A stretch of 64,000 nucleotides of DNA from Thermodesulfobacteriota bacterium (GCA_040753795.1 JBFMDX010000007.1:154723-218722), one strand, 5' to 3'. Counted from the first letter of the stretch, positions 17,548 through 28,627 are shown. Notes: a model not told the origin generated them from the sequence alone. A program made the numbers and translations.

Positions 17548-18882
17548 ATGAAAAAAAGATTCTCGCTGATGCTGGCGGAACTCTTGCTCTTATTGACGCT
17601 GCCGGGCGTCCTGCCGGCCGCGGAAGGGGAAATCGATACCGGCACCACCTGCTGGATGCTGACTTCCACCGCCCTGGTGCTGCTGATGGTGCCGGGGCTG
17701 GCCATGTTTTACGGCGGCCTGGTCCGAACGAAAAACGTTCTCGGCACCATGATGCACAGTTTTGTCGCCATGTCCCTGATCGGTATTCTCTGGGTGGTGG
17801 TCGGCTACTCGCTGACGTTCGGCAAAAATGTTCTCGGCGGCCTGGTCGGCTGGAACAATGATTATTTCATGTTGCGGGGCATCGACGACAGCGTCGTCAG
17901 CGGCGTGCCGGAATACGTCCTGGCCATGTTCCAGGGCAAATTCGCCATCATCACGCCGGCCCTGATCAGCGGCGCCCTGGCCGAACGGGTTTATTTCCGC
18001 GGTTACACGCTGTTTATCTCCCTGTGGTTTCTCCTGGTTTACTGCCCCCTGTGCCACTGGGTCTGGGCTCCGGATGGCTGGTTGTTCAATGCCGGCGCGG
18101 CCGGCGTCATCGACCTGGCCGGGGGCACGGTCATTCATGTCTCGGCCGGGTTCAGCGCCCTGATCATCGCCCTGCTGCTCGGCAGCCGCAAAGGATATCC
18201 AAAAACGCCCATGATACCCAACAACATGGTCATGACCATGATGGGCGCGGGCCTGCTATGGGTCGGCTGGTTCGGTTTCAATGCCGGTTCCACCGTGCAG
18301 AGCGGGCTGGACACGGCCCGGGCGCTGACTATGACCCAGATTTCCGCGGCCAGCGGGGCGTTGACCTGGATCATCATCGAAGCCCTGATTTACCGCAAGG
18401 CGACCTCCCTGGGTTTTGTCTCCGGGATCCTGGCGGGACTGGTGGCCATCACCCCGGCCGCGGGCGTGGTTCAGCCCGGCGGCGCCATGTTTCTCGGCGC
18501 CTGCTCATCCATCGCCTGTTACTACGCGTTAAGGGCCAAGGCAAAATTCGGATATGACGACAGCCTGGATTGTTTCGGCATTCACGGGGTGGGCAGCGGC
18601 CTGGGCGTACTGTTGCTGAGCTTTTTTATCCGCGACAGCTGGATGGCCAAGGCCGCGTCCGCGGCGGGCGGGTCATGGACGGCCGGGGACCAGTTCCTGA
18701 TTCAGATGCTCGGAATGGGCGCAGCCATCGCCATTGCCGCCGTCGGCACGGTGATCATCTATTTTCTGGTGGAAAAATCCGTGGGATTCCGTATAAGTGA
18801 ACAGAAAGAGGTGGAGGGCCTTGACCAGTCCCTGCACGGTGAAAACGGCTACGGCCTGGTTCACTCGGATTTTGTAAAATAA
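17548..18882 (+). CDS. amtB: Ammonium transporter AmtB (first copy)
   Basis: A 444-residue Amt/Rh channel. A signal peptide (MKKRFSLMLAELLLLLTLPG...) is followed by eleven hydrophobic helices. The Amt signature region DLAGGTVIHVSAG holds the first pore histidine, and FGIHGVGSG holds the second. GGAGGG precedes the ATG, 3 bp after glnD. The paired glnK 15 bp downstream is the standard Amt-PII arrangement, in which unmodified GlnK plugs the channel when nitrogen is ample. It is only moderately similar to the second copy at 19722, so the two are not recent duplicates. Confidence 0.95.
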   Translation: MKKRFSLMLAELLLLLTLPGVLPAAEGEIDTGTTCWMLTSTALVLLMVPGLAMFYGGLVRTKNVLGTMMHSFVAMSLIGILWVVVGYSLTFGKNVLGGLVGWNNDYFMLRGIDDSVVSGVPEYVLAMFQGKFAIITPALISGALAERVYFRGYTLFISLWFLLVYCPLCHWVWAPDGWLFNAGAAGVIDLAGGTVIHVSAGFSALIIALLLGSRKGYPKTPMIPNNMVMTMMGAGLLWVGWFGFNAGSTVQSGLDTARALTMTQISAASGALTWIIIEALIYRKATSLGFVSGILAGLVAITPAAGVVQPGGAMFLGACSSIACYYALRAKAKFGYDDSLDCFGIHGVGSGLGVLLLSFFIRDSWMAKAASAAGGSWTAGDQFLIQMLGMGAAIAIAAVGTVIIYFLVEKSVGFRISEQKEVEGLDQSLHGENGYGLVHSDFVK

Positions 18883-19236
<354 letters not shown>

Positions 19237-19377
19237 TAACGGTTTCGCATCGGACGCCCGCTTCAGGGCGCTCTGGTTGTCCGCGCCGCCGGCTCCCTGA
19301 AGGCATGGCCATACCCAGCAGCGGCCAGGAAAAAGAACCCAACGCCTTCTTGCCGCTTTTGCCGCGACAACCTTTTT

Positions 19378-19421
19378 ATAAAGAGACCGGTCCATGATAT
19401 CTCATGGGCCGGTCTCTTTAT
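19378..19421. terminator. Strong terminator after glnD-amtB-glnK
   Basis: A 20-bp stem, 19378-19397 with 19402-19421, one G-U pair, loop TATC, ending in TCTCTTTATTT. It is symmetrical enough to act in both directions and lies 140 bp after glnK. The rest of 19237-19721 holds no gene. Confidence 0.85.
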
Positions 19422-19543
19422 TTGAAGGCCCGGCTTTTCTTCTTTCTCAATCCCCCGGATATTTGAAGGCCCCCCATCCGCCCGATTCACCGCCGCGACG
19501 GCCCGGCCATTTAAACACATAAATGTATTTTCATATATTCGAT

Positions 19544-19557
19544 ATTACATAATTGTA
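19544..19557. promoter_or_regulatory. Candidate activator site upstream of second amtB
   Basis: ATTACATAATTGTA, about 90 bp before the sigma-54 promoter, matches the paired sites before the second glnA at 12 of 14 positions. Confidence 0.45.
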
Positions 19558-19602
19558 TTTCACTGTGGCAACAAAAGCGGCCGGGGGATGCACTGAAAAT
19601 CT

Positions 19603-19613
19603 CATAATTACAA
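19603..19613. promoter_or_regulatory. CATAATTACAA box upstream of second amtB
   Basis: Identical to the box at 14731-14741 before glnD; it lies 35 bp upstream of the -24 element and may be a second half-site. Confidence 0.3.
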
Positions 19614-19647
19614 TATTTTAAAAAAATCATTTGCCTGCCGCCGAACT

Positions 19648-19663
19648 CGGCACAGGCATTGCT
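19648..19663 (+). promoter_or_regulatory. Sigma-54 promoter of second amtB-glnK
   Basis: CGGCAC-AGGCA-TTGCT keeps both invariant GG and GC pairs at the correct spacing. The expected start site is near 19674, giving a leader of about 48 nt with AAGGAG before the ATG at 19722. Confidence 0.8.
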
Positions 19664-19721
19664 CTTACGGATAAACAACGCGCGCTTTCAACCAACACGT
19701 AATGAAAAGGAGAAGAAGAAA

Positions 19722-21014
19722 ATGAAGAAGCGAATTTTCATGTTACTCACGGGCTTGTTGATTCCGCTGTCTCCGGCTTTTGCCGCGGAGGCAGCTCTGG
19801 ACACCGGCGACACGGCCTGGATCATCGTGGCCACTGCCCTGGTCATGATGATGACCCCGGCCGGGCTGGCGCTTTTTTACGGCGGCATGTCCCGGAGCAA
19901 AAACCTGCTCAACACTTACGGCATGACTTTTGCCGCTTATTGCCTGGCCAGCCTGGTCTGGGTCTGCTGGGGATACACCCTGGCTTTCGGTCCGGACCGG
20001 GGCGGCCTGATCGGCGGCCTGGATTTTCTATTTCTAAAAGGCATCGCGCCGGACACGCTGACCGGCACTATTCCGACTTACGTGTTCATTCTGTTCCAGC
20101 TGACCTTCGCCGCCATCACCGTGGCGCTGGTGCTGGGGTCCATCGTCGACCGCATGAAATTTTCCTCCTGGCTGGTCTTTTCCCTGCTCTGGCTGACCTT
20201 CGTGTACAGCCCGGTGGCCCACTGGGTCTGGGGCGGGGGCTGGATGGCGAAAATGGGGGCCCTTGATTTCGCCGGCGGCAACGTGGTCCACATCAACGCC
20301 GGCGTCGCCGGGCTGGTGCTGGCCCTGGTGCTCGGCAAGCGGGAAGGGTTCGGCCGCGAGGCCATGTTCCCCTCCAGCATCGCCCTGACGGCCCTGGGCG
20401 CCGCCCTGCTGTGGTTCGGCTGGTTCGGATTCAACGCCGGAAGTGCCCTGGCGGCCAACGGCATCGCCGGTTCGGCCTTCCTGGTCACCAACACCTCCGC
20501 CGCCATGGCGGCCGTATCCTGGATGGTGGCCGAGTGGCTGGTCAGCAGGAAGCCGACGGTGCTGGGTATCGCCTCCGGCGTGGTCGCCGGACTGGTGGCC
20601 ATCACGCCCGCGGCGGGGTTTGTCACCCTGCCGGCCTCCCTGGTCATCGGCCTGGTGGCGGGCGTGCTCGGATTCTACAGCGTTTCCAAGCTCAAGCATA
20701 AAATCGGCTACGACGATTCCCTGGACGCTTTCGGCGTTCACGGCATCTGCGGCATCTGGGGCGCGCTGGCCACGGGTCTTTTCGCCAGCCCCTCGGTCAC
20801 GGCCAGCGCCAGCGGCCTGTTTTACGGAAACCCCAGGCAGGTTTTGATTCAGGGCCTGTCCATCGCGGCGACCATCGGCTTTACCGCCGTGGCCACGCTG
20901 GTCATGGTCTTCATTACCAAAATAATTACCGGCGGCCTGCGGGTAACCCGGGATGATGAAATGATGGGGCTTGACAGCGCCATCCACGGCGAAAGAGCAT
21001 TTGAACTGGATTAA
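19722..21014 (+). CDS. amtB: Ammonium transporter AmtB (second copy)
   Basis: A 430-residue Amt channel. Start assigned to ATG 19722, with AAGGAG 9 nt upstream and a signal peptide right after (MKKRIFMLLTGLLIPLSPAFA). An earlier in-frame TTG at 19659 lies inside the sigma-54 promoter and cannot be used. The signature DFAGGNVVHINAG and the second histidine region FGVHGICGIWG are intact. It is followed 20 bp later by the second glnK. The C-terminal tail (GLRVTRDDEMMGLDSAIHGERAF) has the conserved helix that contacts GlnK. The operon has its own nitrogen-type promoter, so it is likely the inducible scavenging transporter. Confidence 0.95.
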   Translation: MKKRIFMLLTGLLIPLSPAFAAEAALDTGDTAWIIVATALVMMMTPAGLALFYGGMSRSKNLLNTYGMTFAAYCLASLVWVCWGYTLAFGPDRGGLIGGLDFLFLKGIAPDTLTGTIPTYVFILFQLTFAAITVALVLGSIVDRMKFSSWLVFSLLWLTFVYSPVAHWVWGGGWMAKMGALDFAGGNVVHINAGVAGLVLALVLGKREGFGREAMFPSSIALTALGAALLWFGWFGFNAGSALAANGIAGSAFLVTNTSAAMAAVSWMVAEWLVSRKPTVLGIASGVVAGLVAITPAAGFVTLPASLVIGLVAGVLGFYSVSKLKHKIGYDDSLDAFGVHGICGIWGALATGLFASPSVTASASGLFYGNPRQVLIQGLSIAATIGFTAVATLVMVFITKIITGGLRVTRDDEMMGLDSAIHGERAFELD

Positions 21015-21022
21015 TATATTAA

Positions 21023-21802
<780 letters not shown>

Positions 21803-21804
<2 letters not shown>

Positions 21805-21816
21805 CAAATATGTAAT
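21803..21816. promoter_or_regulatory. Candidate activator site upstream of first glnA
   Basis: GACAAATATGTAAT, 106 bp before the -24 element, is a 12 of 14 match to GACAATTACGTAAT at 26919. It overlaps the TGA of the cyclotransferase-like gene. Confidence 0.45.
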
Positions 21817-21922
21817 ATTTTGAATTTTGAAATCACAGAAATGTAGGCATGAAAATTGTTTAGAGTATCCGAAATTAAGCGGTTTTTTAATTATACCAGC
21901 GGGATATTTAACATTAGGCCTA

Positions 21923-21938
21923 TGGCATAGCTATTGCT
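21923..21938 (+). promoter_or_regulatory. Sigma-54 promoter of first glnA
   Basis: TGGCAT-AGCTA-TTGCT, one base from consensus. The expected start at about 21949 leaves a leader of some 124 nt. The leader contains a weak AGCG/CGCT hairpin followed by T6 (22005-22023), which might attenuate; this is uncertain. Confidence 0.85.
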
Positions 21939-22072
21939 TTATGTAATGCAGTATTGTCGGTGTTTGTGCATGAAGCCACCGCATCAGGAAAAAGAATATA
22001 GGTTAGCGTGCCTTCGCTTTTTTAGACAAGCATGACGGACGGACTGTAAAAAACATTTAAGGAGAACTGATC

Positions 22073-23485
22073 ATGACACCAAAAGAAGTATTGCGTATGG
22101 CAAAAGAAAATAAGTCAAAGGTCCTGGATGTCCGCTTTATGGATTTCCCCGGAGTCTGGCAGCATTTTTCCGTACCCATCGGCGAACTTGAAGAATCAAG
22201 TTTTGAGGACGGATTCGGTTTCGACGGTTCCAGTATCCGCGGCTGGCAGGCCATCAATGAAAGCGACATGCTGGTTGTTCCGGATGCCACAACCGCCAAG
22301 ATGGACCCCTTTTGCGTTGAACCGACACTTGTGCTCATCGGCAACATTGTCGATCCGATTACCAGAGCGTCCTATTCCCGTGACCCCAGAAATATCGCCA
22401 GGAAGGCAGAGGCTTTTCTGAAAAGTACCGGTATCGGTGACACCGCCTTTATCGGTCCTGAAGCGGAGTTTTTTATTTTTGATGATATCAAATATGCTTC
22501 CGCCTCGAATATGGCTTACTATGAGATCGACTCGATCGAGGGCACCTGGAATACCGGCCGGGAAGAAGGGCCCAACCTGGGATACAAACCCAGACCTAAA
22601 GAGGGCTACTTCCCGGTTCCGCCGTTGGATAAATTTCAGGACCTGAGAACGGAAATGATGCTTATCCTTCAAGATCTGGGTATCGACATGGAATGTCAGC
22701 ATCATGAAGTGGCCACCGCCGGGCAGGCTGAGATCGACATGCGGTTCAAACCGCTGCTTCAGATGGGTGATCAGTTGGCATGGTTCAAATATGTTTTAAA
22801 GAACGTGGCCTATAAGCATGGCCATACCGTAACCTTTATGCCCAAACCCCTGTTCGGTGATAACGGTTCGGGTATGCATACCCACTTGAGCATCTGGAAA
22901 GACGGCAAGCCGCTGTTCGCGGGAAACAAATATGCCGGCGTATCCCAGGAAGCACTGTATGCCATCGGCGGGATTTTAAAACACTGCAAGGCCCTGTGCG
23001 CGATCACGAACCCCACCACCAACTCATACAAGAGACTGGTTCCGGGCTTTGAGGCCCCTGTCAACCTGGCTTACTCCAGCCGCAACAGAAGCGCGGCCGT
23101 GCGTATTCCCATGTATTCCAACTCACCCAAAGCAAAACGGATCGAATTCCGTACGCCCGATCCGTCCTGTAACGGTTACATGGCCTTCTCGGCCGTACTC
23201 ATGGCGGCTATTGACGGCATCCAGAACAAGATTGATCCGGGTGATCCGCTTGATAAGAACATCTATGATCTTCCCAAAGAAGAACTGGCCAACATCGAAT
23301 CCGCCCCGGGTTCCCTGGACGAAGCCCTGAACGCGCTTGCTAACGATCACGAATTTTTGATCAAGGGTGACGTATTTACCAAAGACGTCATTGAGACCTG
23401 GATTGATTATAAGATAAACAGCGAAGTCAATCCCGTCAGACTCCGGCCCCATCCCCATGAGTTCCACCTTTATTATGATATATAA
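22073..23485 (+). CDS. glnA: Glutamine synthetase type I-beta (adenylylatable)
   Basis: A 470-residue GSI with the catalytic signature [11 protein letters not shown], the ATP region [14 protein letters not shown], and NRSAAVRIP. Tyr398 in [10 protein letters not shown] is the adenylylation site, equivalent to Tyr397 of the E. coli enzyme. AAGGAG precedes the ATG. GlnE, the adenylylating enzyme, is encoded 250 bp downstream after a terminator, and GlnD and PII are upstream, so the full covalent-control cascade is present. The A+T content of this gene and glnE is somewhat above that of the neighbouring glnD/amtB genes. Confidence 0.98.
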   Translation: MTPKEVLRMAKENKSKVLDVRFMDFPGVWQHFSVPIGELEESSFEDGFGFDGSSIRGWQAINESDMLVVPDATTAKMDPFCVEPTLVLIGNIVDPITRASYSRDPRNIARKAEAFLKSTGIGDTAFIGPEAEFFIFDDIKYASASNMAYYEIDSIEGTWNTGREEGPNLGYKPRPKEGYFPVPPLDKFQDLRTEMMLILQDLGIDMECQHHEVATAGQAEIDMRFKPLLQMGDQLAWFKYVLKNVAYKHGHTVTFMPKPLFGDNGSGMHTHLSIWKDGKPLFAGNKYAGVSQEALYAIGGILKHCKALCAITNPTTNSYKRLVPGFEAPVNLAYSSRNRSAAVRIPMYSNSPKAKRIEFRTPDPSCNGYMAFSAVLMAAIDGIQNKIDPGDPLDKNIYDLPKEELANIESAPGSLDEALNALANDHEFLIKGDVFTKDVIETWIDYKINSEVNPVRLRPHPHEFHLYYDI

Positions 23486-23508
23486 ATAAAAAACCGTTTG
23501 ATCGTCTG

Positions 23509-23549
23509 GGGGTGAAGCTTCACAATTGTGAACCTTCACCCCTTTTTTT
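23509..23549 (+). terminator. Terminator of first glnA
   Basis: A 17-bp stem with one mismatch (23509-23525 with 23526-23542, practically no spare loop), followed by T7. A classic strong intrinsic terminator. Confidence 0.9.
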
Positions 23550-23738
23550 GTTTTGATCAGGCTGCATATTCCTGTAACAAGAAGCATTTCAATAATTTTT
23601 TTAATATCGACCTTATGCATAACCCTTCGTCCGCGATAGCATGGCCTGAGTAATACCTACAGATCCATTTACAGGCCAAACTGCTTTTGTTATAAGTATT
23701 ATATAGAAAACAGAAACTTATCGACATAACGAGCACGC

Positions 23739-26645
23739 ATGACATCACGATTACTGCTTCCGGAAGTGCTGACATCTGAAGGCCGCAATAAAATGGCCGC
23801 TTTCACACAAAAATTTGCGGAAAAAGCAGGCCACTTTCAATTAAGTGAAAGACAAGCTGCTGAGGCAGAAAAAGTATTTTTGTTCAGTGAATTTGTGTAT
23901 CGGACGGTAATGAACACCCCTGAATTCCTGGCTGATCTTTTCCAAAGCGGTGATTTGAACCGTTCATATCATGACCGGGATTTTTTTTCGCGTGTTCAAC
24001 AGGTGACTGCTCCTGCCCGGGACGATGAAGAAATCGGCAGTGCCTTGAGGCGTATCCGACAGCGTGAAATGATTAGAATCGCCTGGCGCGACCTTTGCCG
24101 GAAAGCCGACCTTTTCGAGACGCTGAAAGATCTTTCCTCCTTTGCCGACGCCTGCATACAAAGCACTGTTCTCAGGCTGCACTCTTTTCTTGAAAAGGAA
24201 TTCGGCACGCCTGTTTCTTCAGGCGGGGCAGAATATCAACTAATCACCCTCGGCATGGGCAAGCTGGGCGCCCAAGAACTCAATTTTTCATCTGATATCG
24301 ATCTGGTCTTTGTTTATCCCGATGACGGTGAAACGGGATTATCCCCGGGCAGCAATGTTGCAACGCCGCCCCGACACGCCATAACCAATGAAGATTTTTT
24401 CACCCGGCTGGCCAGGCGATTGACAAAAGTCCTGGGCCAGGCCACAGACGAGGGGATCGTCTTTCGGGTCGACCTCAGACTTCGTCCCTATGGTGACTCA
24501 GGGCCGGTCGTGATGAGCATCGATGCCATGGAAGACTATCTGGTTGCCCAGGGGAGGGAATGGGAGCGGTATGCCTATATTAAAGCTCGTGCCATAACAG
24601 GGAACACAAAAGACATTATCCGGCTTAAGGAAATCCTGCATGCTTTTGTTTTCCGTAAACATCTTGATTATGCAAGTTTTGATTCCTTAAGAGATATGAA
24701 GCAGAGTATTGTCACGGAGATAAAAAGAAAGGGGTTGAAAAATAACATCAAAATAGGGACCGGCGGAATCAGGGAGATCGAATTTTTCGGCCAGATTTTT
24801 CAGCTGATTCGTGGCGGCGTGGAACCAGCTTTAAGGGAAAGAAAAATCTTTGAAGTACTGGAACTTCTTGTTGAAGGCGGCCATATTCCTCAGACCGTCA
24901 GCCGGGAATTGAAAGATGCGTATACATTTCTCAGGTATACCGAACATCGGCTTCAGGAGTATGCGGACGCCCAAACCCATACCCTTCCCAGAGATAACGC
25001 GGGAAAAGCCCGACTGGCGGCATCGATGGGGTTTAACGACTGGCGTGATTTTCTTCCTGTTCTAGACAGTCACATGGCAAAGGTCCACCATCATTTTACA
25101 CAGATTCTTGGTGTTTCAGAGCCCCCCCTGCCGTCCGACCAATTGGATCTGTTACTTTTAAATGCCTGGAAAAATTTCGAGTATAAAGAGCAGGCCGTCA
25201 AGGATTTAGGCCAAGCCGGATTTGACATGCCCGAACACATTTACCGGATGATCGACCATTTAAGAACGCACTCCCATACCCGGACGTTAAGCCGTGAAGG
25301 AAGAGAAAGGGTCAACAAGCTCATCCCGGTTATTTTAAAAAAAACACTGCTACAGGAAAACGCGGAAAGATTGCTCAACAAGCTTATCGATCTTGTCCTG
25401 ACGATTGAAAAACGCACCTGCTACATCGCGCTTCTCAACGAAAACCCTTCAGTCATCGATCATCTGATAAAGCTAACCAAGGAAAGCCCCTGGATCATTT
25501 CCTATTTAACCCAGCATCCGGTTCTCCTTGACGAACTACTGGATAACCGGATCATTTCCGTCCCGCCTGAAAAAGATAAAATGTCAAAAGAATTGAAGGC
25601 GCGGCTTCAAAAAATTTCGATTGCCGATCTTGAAGACATGATCGTCGAAACGTGTATTTTCAAGCAGGTCAATACGTTTCGTGTGGCCGCATCTGACGTC
25701 AGTGGCGCCTTCCCGCTGATGAAGGTAAGCGATTATCTCACGGACATTGCGGAGGTGATCCTCGAAATCGTATATCGCATCATCTGGAATGAGCTTACGA
25801 AAAAACACGGATTCCCCTCACAGGCCCATCACAGGAGAGACAGCGATACTGACTTCGTCGTTATCGGGTTCGGCAAGCTGGGCGGGATTGAACTTGGTTA
25901 CGGCAGTGACCTGGATCTGGTGTTTATTCATGCCGGGGACAGCGGCCGCACCACCGGAAGAGACCAGCCCGTCGACAATGCGCATTTTTACTACCGCCTG
26001 GGGCAGAAAATCATCCATTTTTTAACAACCCGAACGACTGCCGGCCGTTTATATGAAGTGGATATGCGACTCCGGCCCAACGGAGATGCCGGCATGATTG
26101 TCAGCCATATATCATCATTCGGTGAATATTATGAGAACAACGCCTGGACATGGGAACATCAGGCCCTGGTCAGGGCCAGGCCAATATGCGGGGACCAGGC
26201 GCTTTTTGACCGGTTTAAAAGCATCCGCAAGGCGGTCCTCTGTAAAAAAAGGAACCGGTCAGCACTTCTTGAAGAAGTCAATTCCATGCGTGAAAAAATG
26301 CGAGCCGAACATGGCAATAGGGACAGCAACCTATTTGATCTCAAGCAGGACAAAGGGGGGATCATCGACATTGAATTTCTTGTTCAGTATCTTGTCCTGG
26401 CCAATGCCCATGAGCATCCGGAATTATCACGATGGACCGATAACATCAGGCTTCTGGAAACCATGGCGGAGCATGGTATCCTTGACGTTGAGTCAGCCGG
26501 ACGTTTAAAAAAGTCATACGTCGCCATGCGGGCACAAATTCACAAATTAAATCTTCAGGAAAAACCGTCCGTTGTGCCTGCTGTTGACTTTGCAGATTAC
26601 AGATCGGCCGTTTCAGAACTTTGTAAAACGTATTTGGTCGATTAA
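23739..26645 (+). CDS. glnE: Glutamine synthetase adenylyltransferase/deadenylase GlnE
   Basis: A 968-residue bifunctional enzyme of normal length. The N-terminal deadenylylase domain has GMGKLGAQELNFSSDIDLVF (near residue 170). The C-terminal adenylylase domain has GFGKLGGIELGYGSDLDLVF (near residue 710); both keep the paired Asp metal ligands. The segment TGGIREIEFFGQIFQLIRGG is also typical. The ATG at 23739 lacks a good ribosome site; ATG 23793, preceded by AAGG, is an alternative that keeps all domains. No sigma-54 promoter is seen, so it is likely constitutive. Confidence 0.96.
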   Translation: MTSRLLLPEVLTSEGRNKMAAFTQKFAEKAGHFQLSERQAAEAEKVFLFSEFVYRTVMNTPEFLADLFQSGDLNRSYHDRDFFSRVQQVTAPARDDEEIGSALRRIRQREMIRIAWRDLCRKADLFETLKDLSSFADACIQSTVLRLHSFLEKEFGTPVSSGGAEYQLITLGMGKLGAQELNFSSDIDLVFVYPDDGETGLSPGSNVATPPRHAITNEDFFTRLARRLTKVLGQATDEGIVFRVDLRLRPYGDSGPVVMSIDAMEDYLVAQGREWERYAYIKARAITGNTKDIIRLKEILHAFVFRKHLDYASFDSLRDMKQSIVTEIKRKGLKNNIKIGTGGIREIEFFGQIFQLIRGGVEPALRERKIFEVLELLVEGGHIPQTVSRELKDAYTFLRYTEHRLQEYADAQTHTLPRDNAGKARLAASMGFNDWRDFLPVLDSHMAKVHHHFTQILGVSEPPLPSDQLDLLLLNAWKNFEYKEQAVKDLGQAGFDMPEHIYRMIDHLRTHSHTRTLSREGRERVNKLIPVILKKTLLQENAERLLNKLIDLVLTIEKRTCYIALLNENPSVIDHLIKLTKESPWIISYLTQHPVLLDELLDNRIISVPPEKDKMSKELKARLQKISIADLEDMIVETCIFKQVNTFRVAASDVSGAFPLMKVSDYLTDIAEVILEIVYRIIWNELTKKHGFPSQAHHRRDSDTDFVVIGFGKLGGIELGYGSDLDLVFIHAGDSGRTTGRDQPVDNAHFYYRLGQKIIHFLTTRTTAGRLYEVDMRLRPNGDAGMIVSHISSFGEYYENNAWTWEHQALVRARPICGDQALFDRFKSIRKAVLCKKRNRSALLEEVNSMREKMRAEHGNRDSNLFDLKQDKGGIIDIEFLVQYLVLANAHEHPELSRWTDNIRLLETMAEHGILDVESAGRLKKSYVAMRAQIHKLNLQEKPSVVPAVDFADYRSAVSELCKTYLVD

Positions 26646-26823
26646 CCATGAACGATTATTTAGAAAATAACGTTTTTGCATTAAGCGACGGTCAAGAGAC
26701 ACCGAAAAACAAATACCTGCTTTGAAAGTCAATAAGCGACTAAAAAAGACTGCTGAAAGCCCGCTATAACCCTACCCGCAGAGATCGATATCCAGCAGCA
26801 TAAATTTGAAGATCCCGCCTTAT

Positions 26824-26858
26824 GCCTGCCGGCGGCCAAAAGCCGCCGGCGGGCTTTT
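26824..26858 (+). terminator. Terminator after glnE
   Basis: A 13-bp GC-rich stem GCCTGCCGGCGGC/GCCGCCGGCGGGC with loop CAAAA and T4. It lies 178 bp past glnE. Between them I see nothing codable. Confidence 0.75.
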
Positions 26859-26918
26859 ATGGTCTTGCCCGACCGGTGACGGTAAGTCCGGCCACCTACA
26901 ACGGGAGAAACATTGGAA

Positions 26919-26932
26919 GACAATTACGTAAT
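26919..26932. promoter_or_regulatory. Candidate activator site 1 upstream of second glnA
   Basis: GACAATTACGTAAT, the inverted partner of the site at 26948. The inner ATTACGTAAT is itself a perfect palindrome. The two sites are 29 bp centre to centre, close to three helical turns, and 70-110 bp upstream of the sigma-54 promoter. Confidence 0.55.
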
Positions 26933-26947
26933 ATTTTTTTTAAAAAA

Positions 26948-26961
26948 ATTACGTAATTGTC
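26948..26961. promoter_or_regulatory. Candidate activator site 2 upstream of second glnA
   Basis: ATTACGTAATTGTC, an exact reverse complement of site 1, separated from it by an A/T-only spacer that begins with T and ends with A runs. As RNA the pair could also form a hairpin, but there is no gene for it to terminate apart from the already terminated glnE. Confidence 0.55.
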
Positions 26962-27028
26962 TTACGCTCCGGCCTGGCCGTGCCGTCGGTGTTGTTAAAA
27001 TTGTCGTTATTTTATATGGTTATTCGTC

Positions 27029-27044
27029 TGGCACGCATATTGCT
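27029..27044 (+). promoter_or_regulatory. Sigma-54 promoter of second glnA
   Basis: TGGCAC-GCATA-TTGCT, a perfect -24/-12 element. The start site is expected near 27055, with a leader of about 67 nt and GAGAGGACAG before the ATG. Confidence 0.88.
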
Positions 27045-27121
27045 CAAATATTGACTAAACACGCGACATCGGATAAAAGTGGTTAAACCCTTTTTACTAT
27101 AACGACGCGAGAGGACAGAAA

Positions 27122-28456
27122 ATGATGAAATGCAAAACAGCAGCCGATGTAAAAAAAATCGTCAAGGAAAAAAATGTCAGCTTTATCCAGTACTGGTTCA
27201 CCGACGTGCTGGGGCGGTTGAAAAGCTTCGCCATTACCCCGGATGAGCTGGATGAAGGCATGGAGGAAGGCATGGGCTTTGACGGGTCATCCATCGAGGG
27301 CTTCTGCCGGATTCACGAAAGCGACATGATCGCCAAGCCCGATCCCACCACCTTTCAGTTCGTTCCCTGGCGGGGAGAAAACGACCGGCCGGTGGCCCGC
27401 ATGTTCTGCGATGTTCTTACCCCGCACGGCGAACCGTACGAGGGTGATCCGCGCTATGTTTTCAAGCGTCTTCTGGCCCAGGTGGCCAAGAAAGGGTACT
27501 CCTTTTTCCTGGGTCCGGAGCTGGAGTATTTTTATTTCGCCGACAACACCGGCACCAAAATTCTGGACAAAGCCGGCTACTTTGATGCCCGCCCGACGGA
27601 CATGGGCGGTGATCTGCGGCGCCAGACCATCTTCGCCCTCCAGTCCATGGGCATCCGGGTGGAATACAGCCATCACGAGGTGGCCCCCAGCCAGCACGAA
27701 ATCGACCTGCGCTATGCCGAAGGGCTGACCATGGCCGATATCACCATGACCTACCGGCTGGTGGTCAAGGAAATCGCGCATAAAAACGGCGTTCACGCCA
27801 CCTTCATGCCCAAGCCGATGTTCGGTGAAAATGGCAGCGGCATGCACGTTCACCAGTCTCTGTGGAAAAACGGCAAGAACGCATTTTACAGCGCCAAGGA
27901 CAAATACCATCTGTCCGAAACGGGCAAGCACTATATCGCCGGTATCCTGAAACACGCGCCCGAAATTATCTCCGTGACCAACCAGTGGGTCAACTCTTAC
28001 AAACGCCTGGTGCCGGGATATGAAGCCCCGGTGTATGTCTCCTGGGCCAACCGCAACCGCTCGGCCATGGTCCGGGTGCCCATGTATAAACCCGGCAAAG
28101 AAGCGGCCACCCGCATGGAATTCCGGGCGCCCGACCCCTCCTGCAACCCCTACCTGGCCTTCTCGGTCATGCTGGGCGCGGGCCTGAAGGGCATCGAGAA
28201 CAAGTATCCCCTGCCGGAACCCATTGAAGAGGATATTTTCGAAATGTCCCCGGAAGAGCGGGCCGAAAAAGGCATCACCGAACTGCCGGGCAACCTCTAT
28301 GCCGCCATCAAGGAAACGGAGAAGAGTGAGCTGGTTCGGGATATCCTGGGCGAACACATATTCAACAAGTTCCTTGAAAACAAAAAAGTGGAATGGGATC
28401 GCTACCGGACCCATGTCAGCCAGTTTGAGTTAGAGGAATACCTGCCGAAACTGTAG
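27122..28456 (+). CDS. glnA: Glutamine synthetase type I-alpha
   Basis: A 444-residue GSI of the shorter alpha type. The motifs MGFDGSSIEGF, KPMFGENGSGMHVHQS and NRSAMVRVP are conserved. The region that carries the adenylylated tyrosine in the beta type reads EDIFEMSPEER, so the tyrosine is absent, and GlnE should not act on it. GSI-alpha enzymes are normally regulated by feedback inhibition and transcription. Having both types under the same kind of promoter suggests division of labour under nitrogen limitation. It is followed by a strong terminator and then the glutamate synthase genes. Confidence 0.97.
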   Translation: MMKCKTAADVKKIVKEKNVSFIQYWFTDVLGRLKSFAITPDELDEGMEEGMGFDGSSIEGFCRIHESDMIAKPDPTTFQFVPWRGENDRPVARMFCDVLTPHGEPYEGDPRYVFKRLLAQVAKKGYSFFLGPELEYFYFADNTGTKILDKAGYFDARPTDMGGDLRRQTIFALQSMGIRVEYSHHEVAPSQHEIDLRYAEGLTMADITMTYRLVVKEIAHKNGVHATFMPKPMFGENGSGMHVHQSLWKNGKNAFYSAKDKYHLSETGKHYIAGILKHAPEIISVTNQWVNSYKRLVPGYEAPVYVSWANRNRSAMVRVPMYKPGKEAATRMEFRAPDPSCNPYLAFSVMLGAGLKGIENKYPLPEPIEEDIFEMSPEERAEKGITELPGNLYAAIKETEKSELVRDILGEHIFNKFLENKKVEWDRYRTHVSQFELEEYLPKL

Positions 28457-28482
28457 CGCAGGCCAAGACAACTCCTCCGCGG

Positions 28483-28525
28483 AAACGGGGTCGGTGGCGA
28501 AGTGATTCGACGCCGGCCCCGTTTT
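28483..28525 (+). terminator. Terminator of second glnA
   Basis: A 19-bp stem with G-U pairs (28483-28501 with 28506-28524) ending in CCCCGTTTT. It separates glnA from the glutamate synthase operon. Confidence 0.8.
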
Positions 28526-28627
28526 GTGCGAATATATGAGAGATTGACGAAATAAGCGCTTTACTTTCCTTTTAAAAAATTGGAGAACACACCGTAATTT
28601 TTTTGACGGGAAGGAAGACAATCAACC

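Noticed and set aside
19659..19721. N-terminal extension of the second AmtB from TTG 19659
   Set aside because: The TTG is part of the -12 element of the sigma-54 promoter, and the ATG at 19722 has a ribosome site and signal peptide.
20034..20987. 317-codon minus-strand open frame opposite the second amtB
   Set aside because: Glycine/histidine-rich shadow composition with no domain; amtB is certain.
26919..26961. Large inverted repeat as a transcription terminator
   Set aside because: glnE already has a GC-rich terminator 60 bp earlier; this repeat is AT-rich, each arm is itself palindromic, and it sits at enhancer distance from a sigma-54 promoter, so a binding-site pair is more likely.
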